A stretch of DNA of 26,166 nucleotides from Desulfuromusa sp. (GTDB lineage Bacteria > Desulfobacterota > Desulfuromonadia > Desulfuromonadales > Geopsychrobacteraceae). The position numbers and the translations under genes were made by a program. The stretch lies in NCBI GenBank assembly GCA_029934755.1, contig JAOZLQ010000010.1, positions 1 to 26,166 of the forward strand. The letters are read 5' to 3'. This document shows, piece after piece, positions 15,563 to 24,338 of this stretch (within the stretch, counting starts at the first letter, position 1; each line of letters starts with the position of its first letter). The notes under the pieces are model-generated. The model worked only from the letters and a program-made list of their open reading frames with translations, did no database searches and was not told the origin of the DNA.

Positions 15563-17260
15563 ATGAAAACATTTTCCGCTGAACTTGCCTATTTTTTGCG
15601 TGGTCGCGCCAGACAAAATCTTAAATTGCTTTGGTACTACAGCTTTTTTTTGCTGCTGTTAGTTCTGGTCTATGCGACCTTATTTCGTTATTTGATGCTC
15701 CATCTCGAAGGACGTGAATACTCTTTTATCGCCGGGGTATACTGGGCGATAACTGTGATGACGACGCTCGGATTTGGCGATATCACTTTTCACACCGACC
15801 TTGGTTATATATTTGCTGCGCTGGTGACGATTTCTGGGGTGGTGTTTCTGCTCATTATTTTGCCGTTTGGTTTGGTCAGTCTATTCCTGGCTCCCTGGAT
15901 AGAGCAACGATTACGCTATCGCCCTGGCTTCGCTTTGCCTTCTGATACTGCCAATCATGTGCTGATCTTTGGTGTGAGTCCTACTACTCGTGCATTAATC
16001 CATAACCTTGAAAGTCTCGCAATCCCATTTGTTGTTATAACTGAAGACTATCAGGAATCATTGCGTTTGGAAGAGGAAGAGGGGATTAACGTTGCCTGTG
16101 GTTCGGTGACTGATAAAAAGTTACTCTCGCGCGTCAGAGTTGCTTCGGCGCGCTATATCTATGTCAATCTTAGTGATACCCAGAATGTTAATCTTTGTTT
16201 GACGATTCGAGCTACTTGCCAAACTCCGATTGCAGTCATTGCGAACGATCCCAGCCATCTTGATCTTATGCATTTAGCTGGAGCGAATAAGGTGGTGGCT
16301 TTGACCCGGATCATTGGTCGTTATCTAGGAATTCGCTCGACGACACAAGGGGCCATGGCTCATATTATTGACTCCTTTGGACAACTGAAAATTGCTGAAA
16401 TTCCAGTTAATTGCACTCCCTTTGCTGGACAGACTCTGGAACAGGCCGAAATTCGTCAACAGACCGGTCTGGCAGTCATTGGTATTTTGGAGCGCGGGGT
16501 GTATACCATCCCCTCGAAGGATACAGTTCTTTCGCCATCATCTCTGGTGGTTCTGGCAGGAACCCGTGAGCAGTTAACAAGGTTAGAACAGTTGACCGGA
16601 GAGCAAGCTGAAGACGATCTGATCTTTATCCTTGGTCATGGGAAGATAGGTTGTGCTGCAGCTAATTTTCTTGATCATATTCCTGTTCCCTATCTATTAA
16701 TCGATCAGATCGAGAACCAAAATTGCAACAAACATATCTCGGTTATTGGAGATGCGACTGATTGTGAGTTATTACGCAAATCTGGGATTGAACAGGCAAA
16801 GGGGTTGATCGTAACGACCAATGATGATAGCACCAATGTCTTTTTGACCTTAAGCAGTCGACACGCTAATCCGGATATACGGATTGTTGCTCGGGCAAAT
16901 AGGGAAGAGAATGTTGCACAACTTTATGCGGCGGGAGCAGATTTTGTGGTTTCTAACGCATCAGTTGGTGCTAATATTTTAACTAATATCTTGGAGTCGA
17001 AAGAATCGATTTTCCTTACTGAAGGGCTGACAATCTTTCGTCGTCCATTGCCTGCAGCTTTGGTTGGTCAGACTATTGAAGAATCGCGGATTCGACTATT
17101 GACCGGCTGTTCGGTTGTTGCCCTGGAGATGGAAGGATTGAGTCCGCACCCTTCTCCGCCACCCGATACTAAGTTGGAGTCTGGGATGAAATTAGTAATG
17201 ATTGGTAATACCCAGCAGGAAGAGAAGTTTATCCTTCAATTTGGCAGGAATGGAAGGTGA
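15563..17260 (+). CDS. Potassium channel with two tandem RCK (TrkA) domains, GsuK-like
   Basis: 565 residues. Two transmembrane helices (about 22-44 and 82-105) flank a pore loop with the filter TTLGFGD (67-73), where Phe replaces the usual Tyr of GYG. The cytoplasmic part holds two full RCK units: RCK1 from about residue 131 with a degenerate nucleotide loop (GVSPTT), and RCK2 from about 352 with an intact GxGxxG (GHGKIG). Each is followed by a TrkA-C-like part. Size and plan match GsuK of Geobacter sulfurreducens, a channel known to be gated by NAD and calcium; ligand use here is inference. Start at 15563 with GGAG upstream; a TTG at 15551 is less likely. The patatin-like gene begins four bases after the stop, so the two are probably co-transcribed. 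Confidence 0.9.
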   Translation: MKTFSAELAYFLRGRARQNLKLLWYYSFFLLLLVLVYATLFRYLMLHLEGREYSFIAGVYWAITVMTTLGFGDITFHTDLGYIFAALVTISGVVFLLIILPFGLVSLFLAPWIEQRLRYRPGFALPSDTANHVLIFGVSPTTRALIHNLESLAIPFVVITEDYQESLRLEEEEGINVACGSVTDKKLLSRVRVASARYIYVNLSDTQNVNLCLTIRATCQTPIAVIANDPSHLDLMHLAGANKVVALTRIIGRYLGIRSTTQGAMAHIIDSFGQLKIAEIPVNCTPFAGQTLEQAEIRQQTGLAVIGILERGVYTIPSKDTVLSPSSLVVLAGTREQLTRLEQLTGEQAEDDLIFILGHGKIGCAAANFLDHIPVPYLLIDQIENQNCNKHISVIGDATDCELLRKSGIEQAKGLIVTTNDDSTNVFLTLSSRHANPDIRIVARANREENVAQLYAAGADFVVSNASVGANILTNILESKESIFLTEGLTIFRRPLPAALVGQTIEESRIRLLTGCSVVALEMEGLSPHPSPPPDTKLESGMKLVMIGNTQQEEKFILQFGRNGR

Positions 17261-17264
17261 TTTG

Positions 17265-18161
17265 ATGATTTCTGAAAAAAAGACAGTTTCACTGGTGCTA
17301 GGTAGTGGTGGTGCGCGTGGTTTGGCACATATAGGCGTTATCCAGGTTTTGGAAGAGCAGGGGTATAAGATTGATTCCATCTCAGGATCATCCATGGGGG
17401 CGCTCATTGGTGGAATCTATGCTGCTGGGAAACTGGATATCTACACCAAGTGGGTTTGTGCTCTTGACCGTTTTGACGTACTGCGATTACTTGATGTCTC
17501 TTTTAGTGGCTCAGCGATTTTTAAAGGTGAGAAAATTATCAGTACCTTGCGGGAACTTATTGGTGAGCAAAATATTGAAGATTTGCCAATATCTTTTACC
17601 GCTATTGCGACGGATTTGGAGGAAAGTAAAGAGGTTTGGCTTTCTAGTGGCCTTCTGTGTGAAGCTATCCGTGCGTCGATCGCTTTCCCAACGATTTTTT
17701 CAGCCGTCGCTTATAAGGGTAAAACCCTGGTTGATGGCGGGTTATTGAATCCCATTCCCATTGCGCCAACGATGCGCGATTTAACTGATTTGACGATTGC
17801 TGTCAGTTTAAGCGGTAATGCAAAATCTATCCCAGAAGATTTACCTGTCCTTAACGAGCCGCAGGAACAGCGCAATAGATACCATCAAAAAGTTATTGAT
17901 TTTATTGATGGTTTGTCTCATAAAGATAGCGGCAAAGTGGAAGATAATTCTGGTTTTTTTGATATTATTTCAATGAGTATTGATGTCATGCAATCAACTA
18001 TTGCTAATTTTAAACTTGCAGCCTATCAGCCTGATATTTTGATTGAAATACCGAAAGATACTTGCAGCATTTATGAATTTGAACGCGCGGAAGAATTAAT
18101 TGCAGTCGGTCGCCGTGAAGCAATTGCTCGATTGGATGCCTTTAGTCGTACTGTTCTCTAA
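17265..18161 (+). CDS. Patatin-like phospholipase (RssA type)
   Basis: 298 residues. Patatin fold with the oxyanion-hole motif GSGGARG (13-19), the nucleophile elbow GSSMG (41-45, Ser43) and the catalytic Asp157 in DGG, so the Ser-Asp dyad is complete. No signal peptide, so probably cytoplasmic or peripheral to the membrane; likely a lysophospholipase or acyl hydrolase. Residues after about 200 are less conserved. The ATG at 17265 has AAGGTG upstream; the frame is open further back only inside the channel gene. Convergent with pfkA, 17 bases apart. Close coupling to the channel gene suggests shared expression, not necessarily shared function. Confidence 0.88.
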   Translation: MISEKKTVSLVLGSGGARGLAHIGVIQVLEEQGYKIDSISGSSMGALIGGIYAAGKLDIYTKWVCALDRFDVLRLLDVSFSGSAIFKGEKIISTLRELIGEQNIEDLPISFTAIATDLEESKEVWLSSGLLCEAIRASIAFPTIFSAVAYKGKTLVDGGLLNPIPIAPTMRDLTDLTIAVSLSGNAKSIPEDLPVLNEPQEQRNRYHQKVIDFIDGLSHKDSGKVEDNSGFFDIISMSIDVMQSTIANFKLAAYQPDILIEIPKDTCSIYEFERAEELIAVGRREAIARLDAFSRTVL

Positions 18162-18178
18162 AAAATTAGTATTGATAC

Positions 18179-19141
18179 TTAAGCTAATAACTGATTTGCC
18201 AGTTTTGGCAGCATTGGGTTTATGGGCCGAATCCCTGCTGATGTGACGGTTGCCAGATCGGTCAGAGTCATTATAGATCCTTGTAAGCATACCATTGTCC
18301 CACCATTCCCTTTTATCAGGTTTTCTACTGCGGCTTGACCAAAACGTGCGCCGAGAAGTCGGTCAAAAACCGAGGGAGAACCCCCGCGCTGGTAATGGCC
18401 AAGCACAATAACTCTTGTTTCGAAACCGATTCGATTTTTAATCTGGCTGGCAATATCTTCCGCTTTGCCGGCTCCTTCAGCAACCATGATAATTGAATTG
18501 GTTCGACCTTCTTGAAACCGCTTGCGCAAATCTTTACAAATCTGATCAAGATCGTATGGTTCTTCTGGGATTAAACTATATTCAGCACCGGAAGCAATTG
18601 CTGAGGCAACAGCCAGATAGCCACAGCTACGCCCCATGGTTTCGACAACAAAGGTTCGGTCATGGGATGAGGCGGTGTCTTTTAAATTATCGACAGCATG
18701 GATAATATTATTCAATGCCGTATCAACACCAAGTGAATAGTCAGTAAAAGGGATGTCATTATCAATTGATGCGGGAATGCCAATGACTGGGACACCTTGC
18801 TGTTGAATAGCGTATCCTCCCTTAAGCGAGCCCTCTCCGCCAATCACAATTAACCCTTCAACCCCCATCCCTTTTAAGTTTTCGCTGGCCAGATGTAATC
18901 CGGCTTCGGTGCGCATCTCTTTACAACGGGCACTTTGTAAAAATGTACCTCCGTGTTGTAAAATATTACTTACTGATCTCGTGGTCATCGGCTCATAGAG
19001 CCGATCAATCAGGCCTTGAAAGCCTTTTTGGATACCGATAACTTCTAAGCCTGATGCCAGACCGGCACGGACAACAGCACGCAGTGTTGCGTTCATTCCT
19101 GAGCAGTCTCCACCGCTCGTTAAAACAGCAATACGTTTCAT
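18179..19141 (-). CDS. pfkA: 6-phosphofructokinase, ATP-dependent type with unusual active site
   Basis: Glycolytic kinase making fructose 1,6-bisphosphate. 320 residues, the length of E. coli PfkA, and its numbering falls in register with the literature numbering of that enzyme. Asp127 and Asp129 (in SIDND), Arg162, Arg171 and the LGHYQRGGSP region are kept. Gly104 (not Asp) and the absence of Lys at 124 point to ATP rather than pyrophosphate as donor. Departures are Glu103 for the Mg-binding Asp (GGEGS), Ala124-Ser125 in place of Gly-Thr, and GGDCSGMN in place of GGDAPGMN. Start at 19141 behind GGAGAAAG; an ATG at 19159 would overlap that Shine-Dalgarno. Divergent from the M16 peptidase genes. 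Confidence 0.93.
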   Translation of the reverse strand: MKRIAVLTSGGDCSGMNATLRAVVRAGLASGLEVIGIQKGFQGLIDRLYEPMTTRSVSNILQHGGTFLQSARCKEMRTEAGLHLASENLKGMGVEGLIVIGGEGSLKGGYAIQQQGVPVIGIPASIDNDIPFTDYSLGVDTALNNIIHAVDNLKDTASSHDRTFVVETMGRSCGYLAVASAIASGAEYSLIPEEPYDLDQICKDLRKRFQEGRTNSIIMVAEGAGKAEDIASQIKNRIGFETRVIVLGHYQRGGSPSVFDRLLGARFGQAAVENLIKGNGGTMVCLQGSIMTLTDLATVTSAGIRPINPMLPKLANQLLA

Positions 19142-19256
19142 AGAAATATCTTTCTCCAAAATAAATGAATTTTTTCTCGCAGGGTAGATTCGCTGTGAGA
19201 TAATGGGATATTATAGCTGCTTCTGTAAAATTTATCATTATTCTAAAAGGATCAAT

Positions 19257-20738
19257 ATGTACCGTTTATATGTCGTAAACATCTTTATTTTTCTTCTGTT
19301 AGCTCCATGGTCAGTTTTTGCGCAAACGTTGGTCGATAAAGTACAGGAACATCATCTTGAGAATGGCGCAACGGTACTTCTGGTTGAGCGACATGATTCT
19401 CCTACAGTGGCCGCTTATATCAGCTTTCGGGTCGGTGGAGCAAACGAAACCAGTCAAGAGCGTGGAGTCGCCCACTTATTGGAACATATGATGTTTAAGG
19501 GGACTAAAACTCTTGGCACTAAAAACTATGCGGCAGAAAAAAAACTGTTGCAGAAAATTAAAACAGTTGGTCAGCAGATCGATACACTTAGATATTGTGC
19601 AGACACTGATCTACAAGGGCTACAACAATTACAAGATCAGCTAGTTGTGTTGCAGGCAGAGCATCGAAAATTGGTGGTTAAAAATGAATTTTCACGAATT
19701 TATGGGGAAAATGGTGGGGTTGGCTATAATGCTTATACGAGCAAAGATGCAACCACTTATCTGATTAACCTGCCTGCTAATAAGCTTGAGCTTTGGGCCG
19801 TGATTGAGTCTGATCGTCTGCAGAATGCAGTTTTTCGTGAATTTTACACTGAACGGGATGTGGTTCACGAAGAACGGCGCCGTTCTTATGAAAGCAGTCC
19901 AGATGGTTTGATGTATGAAACGTTGTTGGCGACTGCTTATAAGGTTCATCCATATCGTAATCCGGTGATTGGTTGGAATTCCGATATTGAGCGTTTGGAT
20001 CCTGATCGGATTCGTGAATTTTTTGATAAATATTATACCCCTGTAAATATGGTTATTACCTTAGTTGGTGATTTTGAAAGTCAACCCACTCTGGAAATGG
20101 TTGATCGCTATTTTGGTAAACTCAACCCGGGTGTTCCCGTCCCTCCTGTCGTTGATAAGGAACCTGAACAAAAAGGGGAACGTCGTGTTGCAATTAATTT
20201 TGATGCTGAGCAGCAATTGATGATCGCTTACCACAAACCGACCATGCCACACCGTGATGACTATATTTTTGATATTCTTATGCAGATCTTGTGTGAAGGG
20301 AGAACTTCACGACTGTATAAAGCTTTGGTTGTCGAAAAGCAGTTAGTTACCGATGTCAATGTCTTCGGAGCTCCCGGGGCACGCTACGATAATCTGATGG
20401 TTTTGAGTATGACTCCACGGAATAGTTGTTCATGTACAGATGTTGAAGATGCTGTCTATCTAGAGCTGGAACGTTTTAAAACAGAACTTCTTAGTGTCGC
20501 TGACCTGAATAATGCCCGTAAGCAGATTATGACCTCAATTCTGCGGGGTTTAAAGGGCAACAGTGGTTTGGCCCGAATGCTGTCTTCTTATCAAACACTA
20601 GGTGATTGGCACTATCTGGTTGATTATGAAAAACAACTGAATTTGGTGACTGCTGAGGATATTATGGACGTTGCGAAACGTTACTTACATGTTGATAACA
20701 GAACCGTAGTGACATTGATCCGAGGAGAACAAAGTTGA
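19257..20738 (+). CDS. Secreted M16 zinc peptidase (catalytic subunit)
   Basis: 493 residues. Signal peptide about 1-22 (cleavage after VFA likely), then an M16 domain with the inverted zinc motif HLLEH (73-77) and the downstream Glu ligand in HEERR (205-206). A helical, probably coiled-coil insert at about 92-145 separates the motif from its third ligand. Peptidase M16 C domains follow. It should be a periplasmic metalloprotease that cuts peptides or small proteins. Start at 19257 with AAAAGGA upstream; an earlier ATG at 19203 would put 18 residues ahead of the signal peptide. Its stop overlaps the next gene's start (TGATG), so it is coupled to the inactive partner. Confidence 0.93.
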   Translation: MYRLYVVNIFIFLLLAPWSVFAQTLVDKVQEHHLENGATVLLVERHDSPTVAAYISFRVGGANETSQERGVAHLLEHMMFKGTKTLGTKNYAAEKKLLQKIKTVGQQIDTLRYCADTDLQGLQQLQDQLVVLQAEHRKLVVKNEFSRIYGENGGVGYNAYTSKDATTYLINLPANKLELWAVIESDRLQNAVFREFYTERDVVHEERRRSYESSPDGLMYETLLATAYKVHPYRNPVIGWNSDIERLDPDRIREFFDKYYTPVNMVITLVGDFESQPTLEMVDRYFGKLNPGVPVPPVVDKEPEQKGERRVAINFDAEQQLMIAYHKPTMPHRDDYIFDILMQILCEGRTSRLYKALVVEKQLVTDVNVFGAPGARYDNLMVLSMTPRNSCSCTDVEDAVYLELERFKTELLSVADLNNARKQIMTSILRGLKGNSGLARMLSSYQTLGDWHYLVDYEKQLNLVTAEDIMDVAKRYLHVDNRTVVTLIRGEQS

Positions 20739-22147
20739 TGCGATACTTTTGCTACTTAATTGTTGTTTTTCTCCTTTCCAGTTGTAGCCAAAATTTATTC
20801 AGCGGGCAAGTCCGGCCCGATGATTTAAATTTTCCGACCCTTGAATTTGTTTTTCCAGAAGTTGTTCAACAACAATTGACCAATGGGATGAAGCTCTATG
20901 TAAAAGAGGATCATGAATTACCATTGATTGAATTATCTTTACTGGTTGAGGGTGGCAGTATTTATGATCCCCTGGATAAAACGGGATTATCTCAGTTTTT
21001 TGCTCAGACATTGTCAACCGGGGGGACGGAAAACTTGTCTCCAGCAAAGTTAGAAGCTGAATTGGAAGCGATGGCCGCTATTTTAACTGTTTCCAGCTCC
21101 TCGTATAGTTATGAAATTGATCTTTCTTTACATCGCCAGGACTTAGATCGCGGGATAGAAATCCTTGTAGATTTACTGCGTCGACCTCGTTTTGATGCCG
21201 AACGGATGGAATTGGTAAGAACCCAGATGCTGGAAAATATTCATCGGAAGAATGATGATCCTGGTTCAATAGCTGGGCGCTTGCTGGGTGGGGCTGTCTA
21301 TCCTGGACATCCCTTCGGTACATATCCGACAGCAGAAGTGGTTACAACGTTTACTCGTGATGATCTTCTGGCATTACATCAACGCTACTTTCAGCCGCAG
21401 AATTTCTGGTTAGCTGCTTCAGGAGATGTGCAACCTGTTGAGTTGATTTCTTTGCTTGAGCAACACCTTGACGACTGGCATTCAGCGGAAAGTATGATCC
21501 GTGAGTTGCCTGTGCTTTCACCTGCTCCAAAAGGACGGATTTTATTAGCTGATAAGAAAATTCCCCAGACAACCATTTTGATGGGACATCCGGGCATTAG
21601 TAAAGACAATCCTGATGTGTTAGCGCTGCAGGTTGCAAATTATATTTTGGGCGGTGGTGGTTTTAATTCGCGGATGATGCGTGAGGTTCGTTCTAATCGT
21701 GGCCTGGCTTATTCGGTTTACTCCTATTTTCAAATTGGTCGTCAGTTGCCGGAATTATTTATTGCTGGTAGTGAAACAAAATGTGGGTCTACGGTTGAAG
21801 TTGTTAGCTTGTTGCAGCAGTTAATAAGACAGGTGCGTGATGAGCCTGTTTCTATTGCAGAGCTTGATTTAGCTAAAAAAAGTTTGATTAATTCCTTTGT
21901 TTTCGCTTTTTCTAATAGTCATTCTGTTGTCAGTCGCAAGGTTCGTCTCGATTACTATGATTATCCGGATAATTACCTGGAAACTTACAGACAGCAAATT
22001 GATGCGGTCACTGTAGCTGATGTGCAACGGGTTGCGCGTCAGTATCTGCACCCGGAGAAATTACAGATTGTGCTTGTTGGGGACAGCCAGAAATATGCTG
22101 ATGAAGTCAGGAAACTGGGGTTTCCAGTTGAAGATGTTGATTTGTAA
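20738..22147 (+). CDS. M16-family lipoprotein, non-catalytic partner
   Basis: 469 residues. The N-terminus is a lipoprotein signal with the lipobox LLSSC at about residues 13-17, so the protein should be anchored to a membrane. The M16 fold is clear, but where the zinc motif should be the sequence reads GLSQFFAQTL, with neither His nor Glu, so it cannot bind catalytic zinc. The C-terminal half keeps the GGGGFNSRMMREVRSNRGLAYSVYS segment with the Arg and Tyr that bind substrate in M16 partners. This split (active plus inactive subunit) matches known heterodimeric M16B proteases. GAGGAGA precedes the ATG at 20738. Confidence 0.92.
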   Translation: MRYFCYLIVVFLLSSCSQNLFSGQVRPDDLNFPTLEFVFPEVVQQQLTNGMKLYVKEDHELPLIELSLLVEGGSIYDPLDKTGLSQFFAQTLSTGGTENLSPAKLEAELEAMAAILTVSSSSYSYEIDLSLHRQDLDRGIEILVDLLRRPRFDAERMELVRTQMLENIHRKNDDPGSIAGRLLGGAVYPGHPFGTYPTAEVVTTFTRDDLLALHQRYFQPQNFWLAASGDVQPVELISLLEQHLDDWHSAESMIRELPVLSPAPKGRILLADKKIPQTTILMGHPGISKDNPDVLALQVANYILGGGGFNSRMMREVRSNRGLAYSVYSYFQIGRQLPELFIAGSETKCGSTVEVVSLLQQLIRQVRDEPVSIAELDLAKKSLINSFVFAFSNSHSVVSRKVRLDYYDYPDNYLETYRQQIDAVTVADVQRVARQYLHPEKLQIVLVGDSQKYADEVRKLGFPVEDVDL

Positions 22148-22176
22148 CGGGCACAATAATCTATAAAGTTGAGTTT

Positions 22177-23541
22177 ATGATAAAAGCTGAAACTTCACAA
22201 TTAACGCTACGGGGGAAGATAAAATATCTACTCTGGGAGCAAAATCCGGGTGATTTATCGCTATTACAACGAATTTCATTGCGGCAGGTGCAGACGATCG
22301 CTTTGGTTATACGGGATTTTGGCATAAATCAGTGTTTACTTCGTGCTTCAGCCTTAACCTATTATACGATGCTATCTCTGGTTCCGTTGTTGGCCTTGAC
22401 CTTTGCGTTGTTAAAAGCCTTCGGTGTACAGAACCTGCTTCAGCCTTTGATCATTGAAAAATTGAATGTCGGTGATGGCCAGGTTGCTGATGTTATTCTT
22501 GGCTACATTAATAATACGCAGGTGACTCAATTAGGAGCTGTTGGTCTGATTTTCTTGATTATAGCTGTTGTCTCATTGCTGACCAACGTTGAAAAATCGT
22601 TCAACTATATCTGGGGGGTTAAAAATGTTCGTCCGTTATTGCGCCGGTTTTCCGATTATCTTTCGGTTATTTTAGCGGGTCCGGTGCTCATTATCAGCGC
22701 TATTTCAATGACATCGACACTGGCCAGTAACAGTCTGGTACAAAAATTAATTGAAATGCAGATGGTCGGCAATCTAATCCTTTTGCTGTTTAAAGTGGCC
22801 CCCTTTTTTTTCATGTGGCTGGCATTTACCGGGCTTTATGTTTTTATGTCAAATATAAAGGTGGAATGGCGGGCGGCCTTTTTCGGAGGAGTTGTTGGTG
22901 GAACTCTATGGCAGATTGCTCAGGTCGGTTATGTCCATTTTCAGGTTGGGGTGGGGCGCTATAATGCTATTTATGGAACCATGGCGGCACTGCCGATTTT
23001 TATGGTCTGGCTCTATCTTTCCTGGGTGATTGTTCTGTTTGGTCTTGGTGTTTGTTATGCTAAACAAAATCTACGCACCAGTGGTCGGGATCTGCGTGGT
23101 TCTGAAGTCAGTCGTAACAGTTTCGAACAAGTTTCTTTGGCGCTGCTGGTAACTCTAGCGGACCGTTTTACTAAAGGAGAACCAGCACTCAGTAATGAGC
23201 AGTTGGCTAAATTTTTGTTTATTCCTCCTCGTCTTTGTCGCAGTATTATTGAGCTGTTGTTGAAAATCGGATTTGTTTCCGAGCTTTGTACTCTATCTGG
23301 CCGTTGTCAATACCAGCTTGGACGCTCTGCTGAAGATCTCAGTCTAGCTGAAATTTTGAAAAAAATGGCTGATTTTGGTGAAGAGGCTCTCTATCTACAT
23401 CCACATCCGCAAACCTTGATTGCCTTGGAAACTTGCCGTCGTGTGGAAGATCTAGTAGCTGAGAGTCTTGATGGGACAACCCTGAAAGACCTGGTCGTTC
23501 GTTGTCATGACCAAATTGAGGCAGAACCCATCGAGAACTAA
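22177..23541 (+). CDS. YihY/BrkB-family inner-membrane protein with C-terminal winged-helix-like extension
   Basis: 454 residues. Six hydrophobic segments between about residues 40 and 297 carry the YihY pattern (ASALTYYTMLSLVPLLALTF; later YNAIYGTMAALPIFMVWLYLSW). The family was once called RNase BN, which is now considered wrong; the true role is unsettled. Residues about 316-385 look like a winged helix (LSNEQLAKFLFIPPRLCRSIIELLLKIG in three parts with a following beta wing), and a further tail runs to 454. Lies 29 bases after the M16 pair on the same strand, with only a weak Shine-Dalgarno and a TATAAA nine bases before the ATG. Convergent with lpxH. Confidence 0.88.
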   Translation: MIKAETSQLTLRGKIKYLLWEQNPGDLSLLQRISLRQVQTIALVIRDFGINQCLLRASALTYYTMLSLVPLLALTFALLKAFGVQNLLQPLIIEKLNVGDGQVADVILGYINNTQVTQLGAVGLIFLIIAVVSLLTNVEKSFNYIWGVKNVRPLLRRFSDYLSVILAGPVLIISAISMTSTLASNSLVQKLIEMQMVGNLILLLFKVAPFFFMWLAFTGLYVFMSNIKVEWRAAFFGGVVGGTLWQIAQVGYVHFQVGVGRYNAIYGTMAALPIFMVWLYLSWVIVLFGLGVCYAKQNLRTSGRDLRGSEVSRNSFEQVSLALLVTLADRFTKGEPALSNEQLAKFLFIPPRLCRSIIELLLKIGFVSELCTLSGRCQYQLGRSAEDLSLAEILKKMADFGEEALYLHPHPQTLIALETCRRVEDLVAESLDGTTLKDLVVRCHDQIEAEPIEN

Positions 23542-23547
23542 CATAGT

Positions 23548-24246
23548 TTATACCGTATAACTCTTCAGCTCGATTTTCCCATCCAGCATTTCTGCGTAGG
23601 AAAACTGGGTGATCCAGTCACCTAGTCCGATAATTCTTACACCATGATGCTCAATGTCTACCGGATGGTGAAAATGTCCGCAAACCACAATATCGCTGTT
23701 ACTGGTTTCAGAAAATGGTATTAAATAGGGCGTGGGATCCTGATGATGATTCCCTGGACTGTTTTTTGAACTCTTATTGCTCAACCAGAGTGCAAATGAC
23801 CAGACAAGATCGGGATGAATAATCCGTGACAAAACTTTAATTGGCCAACTACGCCAGAAGGAGCGTAGCCGTTGATAATTGCGGTCTGACTTTAACAGAT
23901 CACCATGACTGATCAGAATTTTTTTCCCATCCCAGTCAAGCAACTGCTGATCAGGGATCACGGTGCATTCGAGTGTCTCAGTGAAGTAGGGACCAAGGTG
24001 AAAATCGTGATTTCCCTCAACGAAGAATAGTTTTGTCCCTGACTGCGAAAGCTGACGTAATTTTTCCAATAATGGGATATAAACGGTAAATACAAGGTGT
24101 TTGTAGCCCAGCCAAAACTCAAAAATATCGCCAAGCAGAAAAAGAGCATCAAGATCTTTTTGCTGGTTAAGAAAGTTGAGTAAAAGCTGATAGTTTTTAT
24201 CCTGTGGATGACGCAGATGTGCATCTGATAGAAAAATTGCTTTCAT
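23548..24246 (-). CDS. lpxH: UDP-2,3-diacylglucosamine diphosphatase
   Basis: Lipid A pathway enzyme that hydrolyses UDP-2,3-diacylglucosamine to lipid X and UMP. 232 residues (E. coli LpxH 240). Metallophosphoesterase motifs in order: DAH (8-10), GDIFEFW (39-45), GNHD (78-81), HGD (114-116) and GHFHHP (190-195), and the LGDW near the end that LpxH shares. GNHD instead of the GNRD usual for LpxH leaves some doubt about exact substrate, so another calcineurin-like UDP-sugar hydrolase remains possible. The frame is open to a TTG at 24282, but that codon lies inside the -35 element, so the ATG at 24246 is the start. There is no Shine-Dalgarno. Confidence 0.85.
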   Translation of the reverse strand: MKAIFLSDAHLRHPQDKNYQLLLNFLNQQKDLDALFLLGDIFEFWLGYKHLVFTVYIPLLEKLRQLSQSGTKLFFVEGNHDFHLGPYFTETLECTVIPDQQLLDWDGKKILISHGDLLKSDRNYQRLRSFWRSWPIKVLSRIIHPDLVWSFALWLSNKSSKNSPGNHHQDPTPYLIPFSETSNSDIVVCGHFHHPVDIEHHGVRIIGLGDWITQFSYAEMLDGKIELKSYTV

Positions 24247-24253
24247 GCCTGAG

Positions 24254-24282
24254 ACTATAGAGAGCTGATGAGTTGTTGTCAA
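24254..24282 (-). promoter_or_regulatory. Near-consensus sigma70 promoter of lpxH, leaderless geometry
   Basis: On the minus strand TTGACA (24282-24277), a 17-base spacer and TATAGT (24259-24254). Only seven bases separate the -10 from the ATG at 24246, so transcription should begin at or within a base or two of the start codon. Confidence 0.75.
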
Positions 24283-24338
24283 TTTAATCGAAACAAGTAC
24301 TTTTTTGTAAGACTAGCATAGACCTAAAGGAGTAATTG

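Noticed and set aside
15368..15616. 82-codon minus-strand frame upstream of purB
   Set aside because: It runs across the purB promoter and the start of the potassium channel gene, shows no domain, and has no clear start signal.
23544..23565. Near-palindrome around ATAC-C-GTAT at the yihY-lpxH junction
   Set aside because: Interrupted by an unpaired base, AT-rich, and without a T run in either direction; not supported as a terminator or operator.
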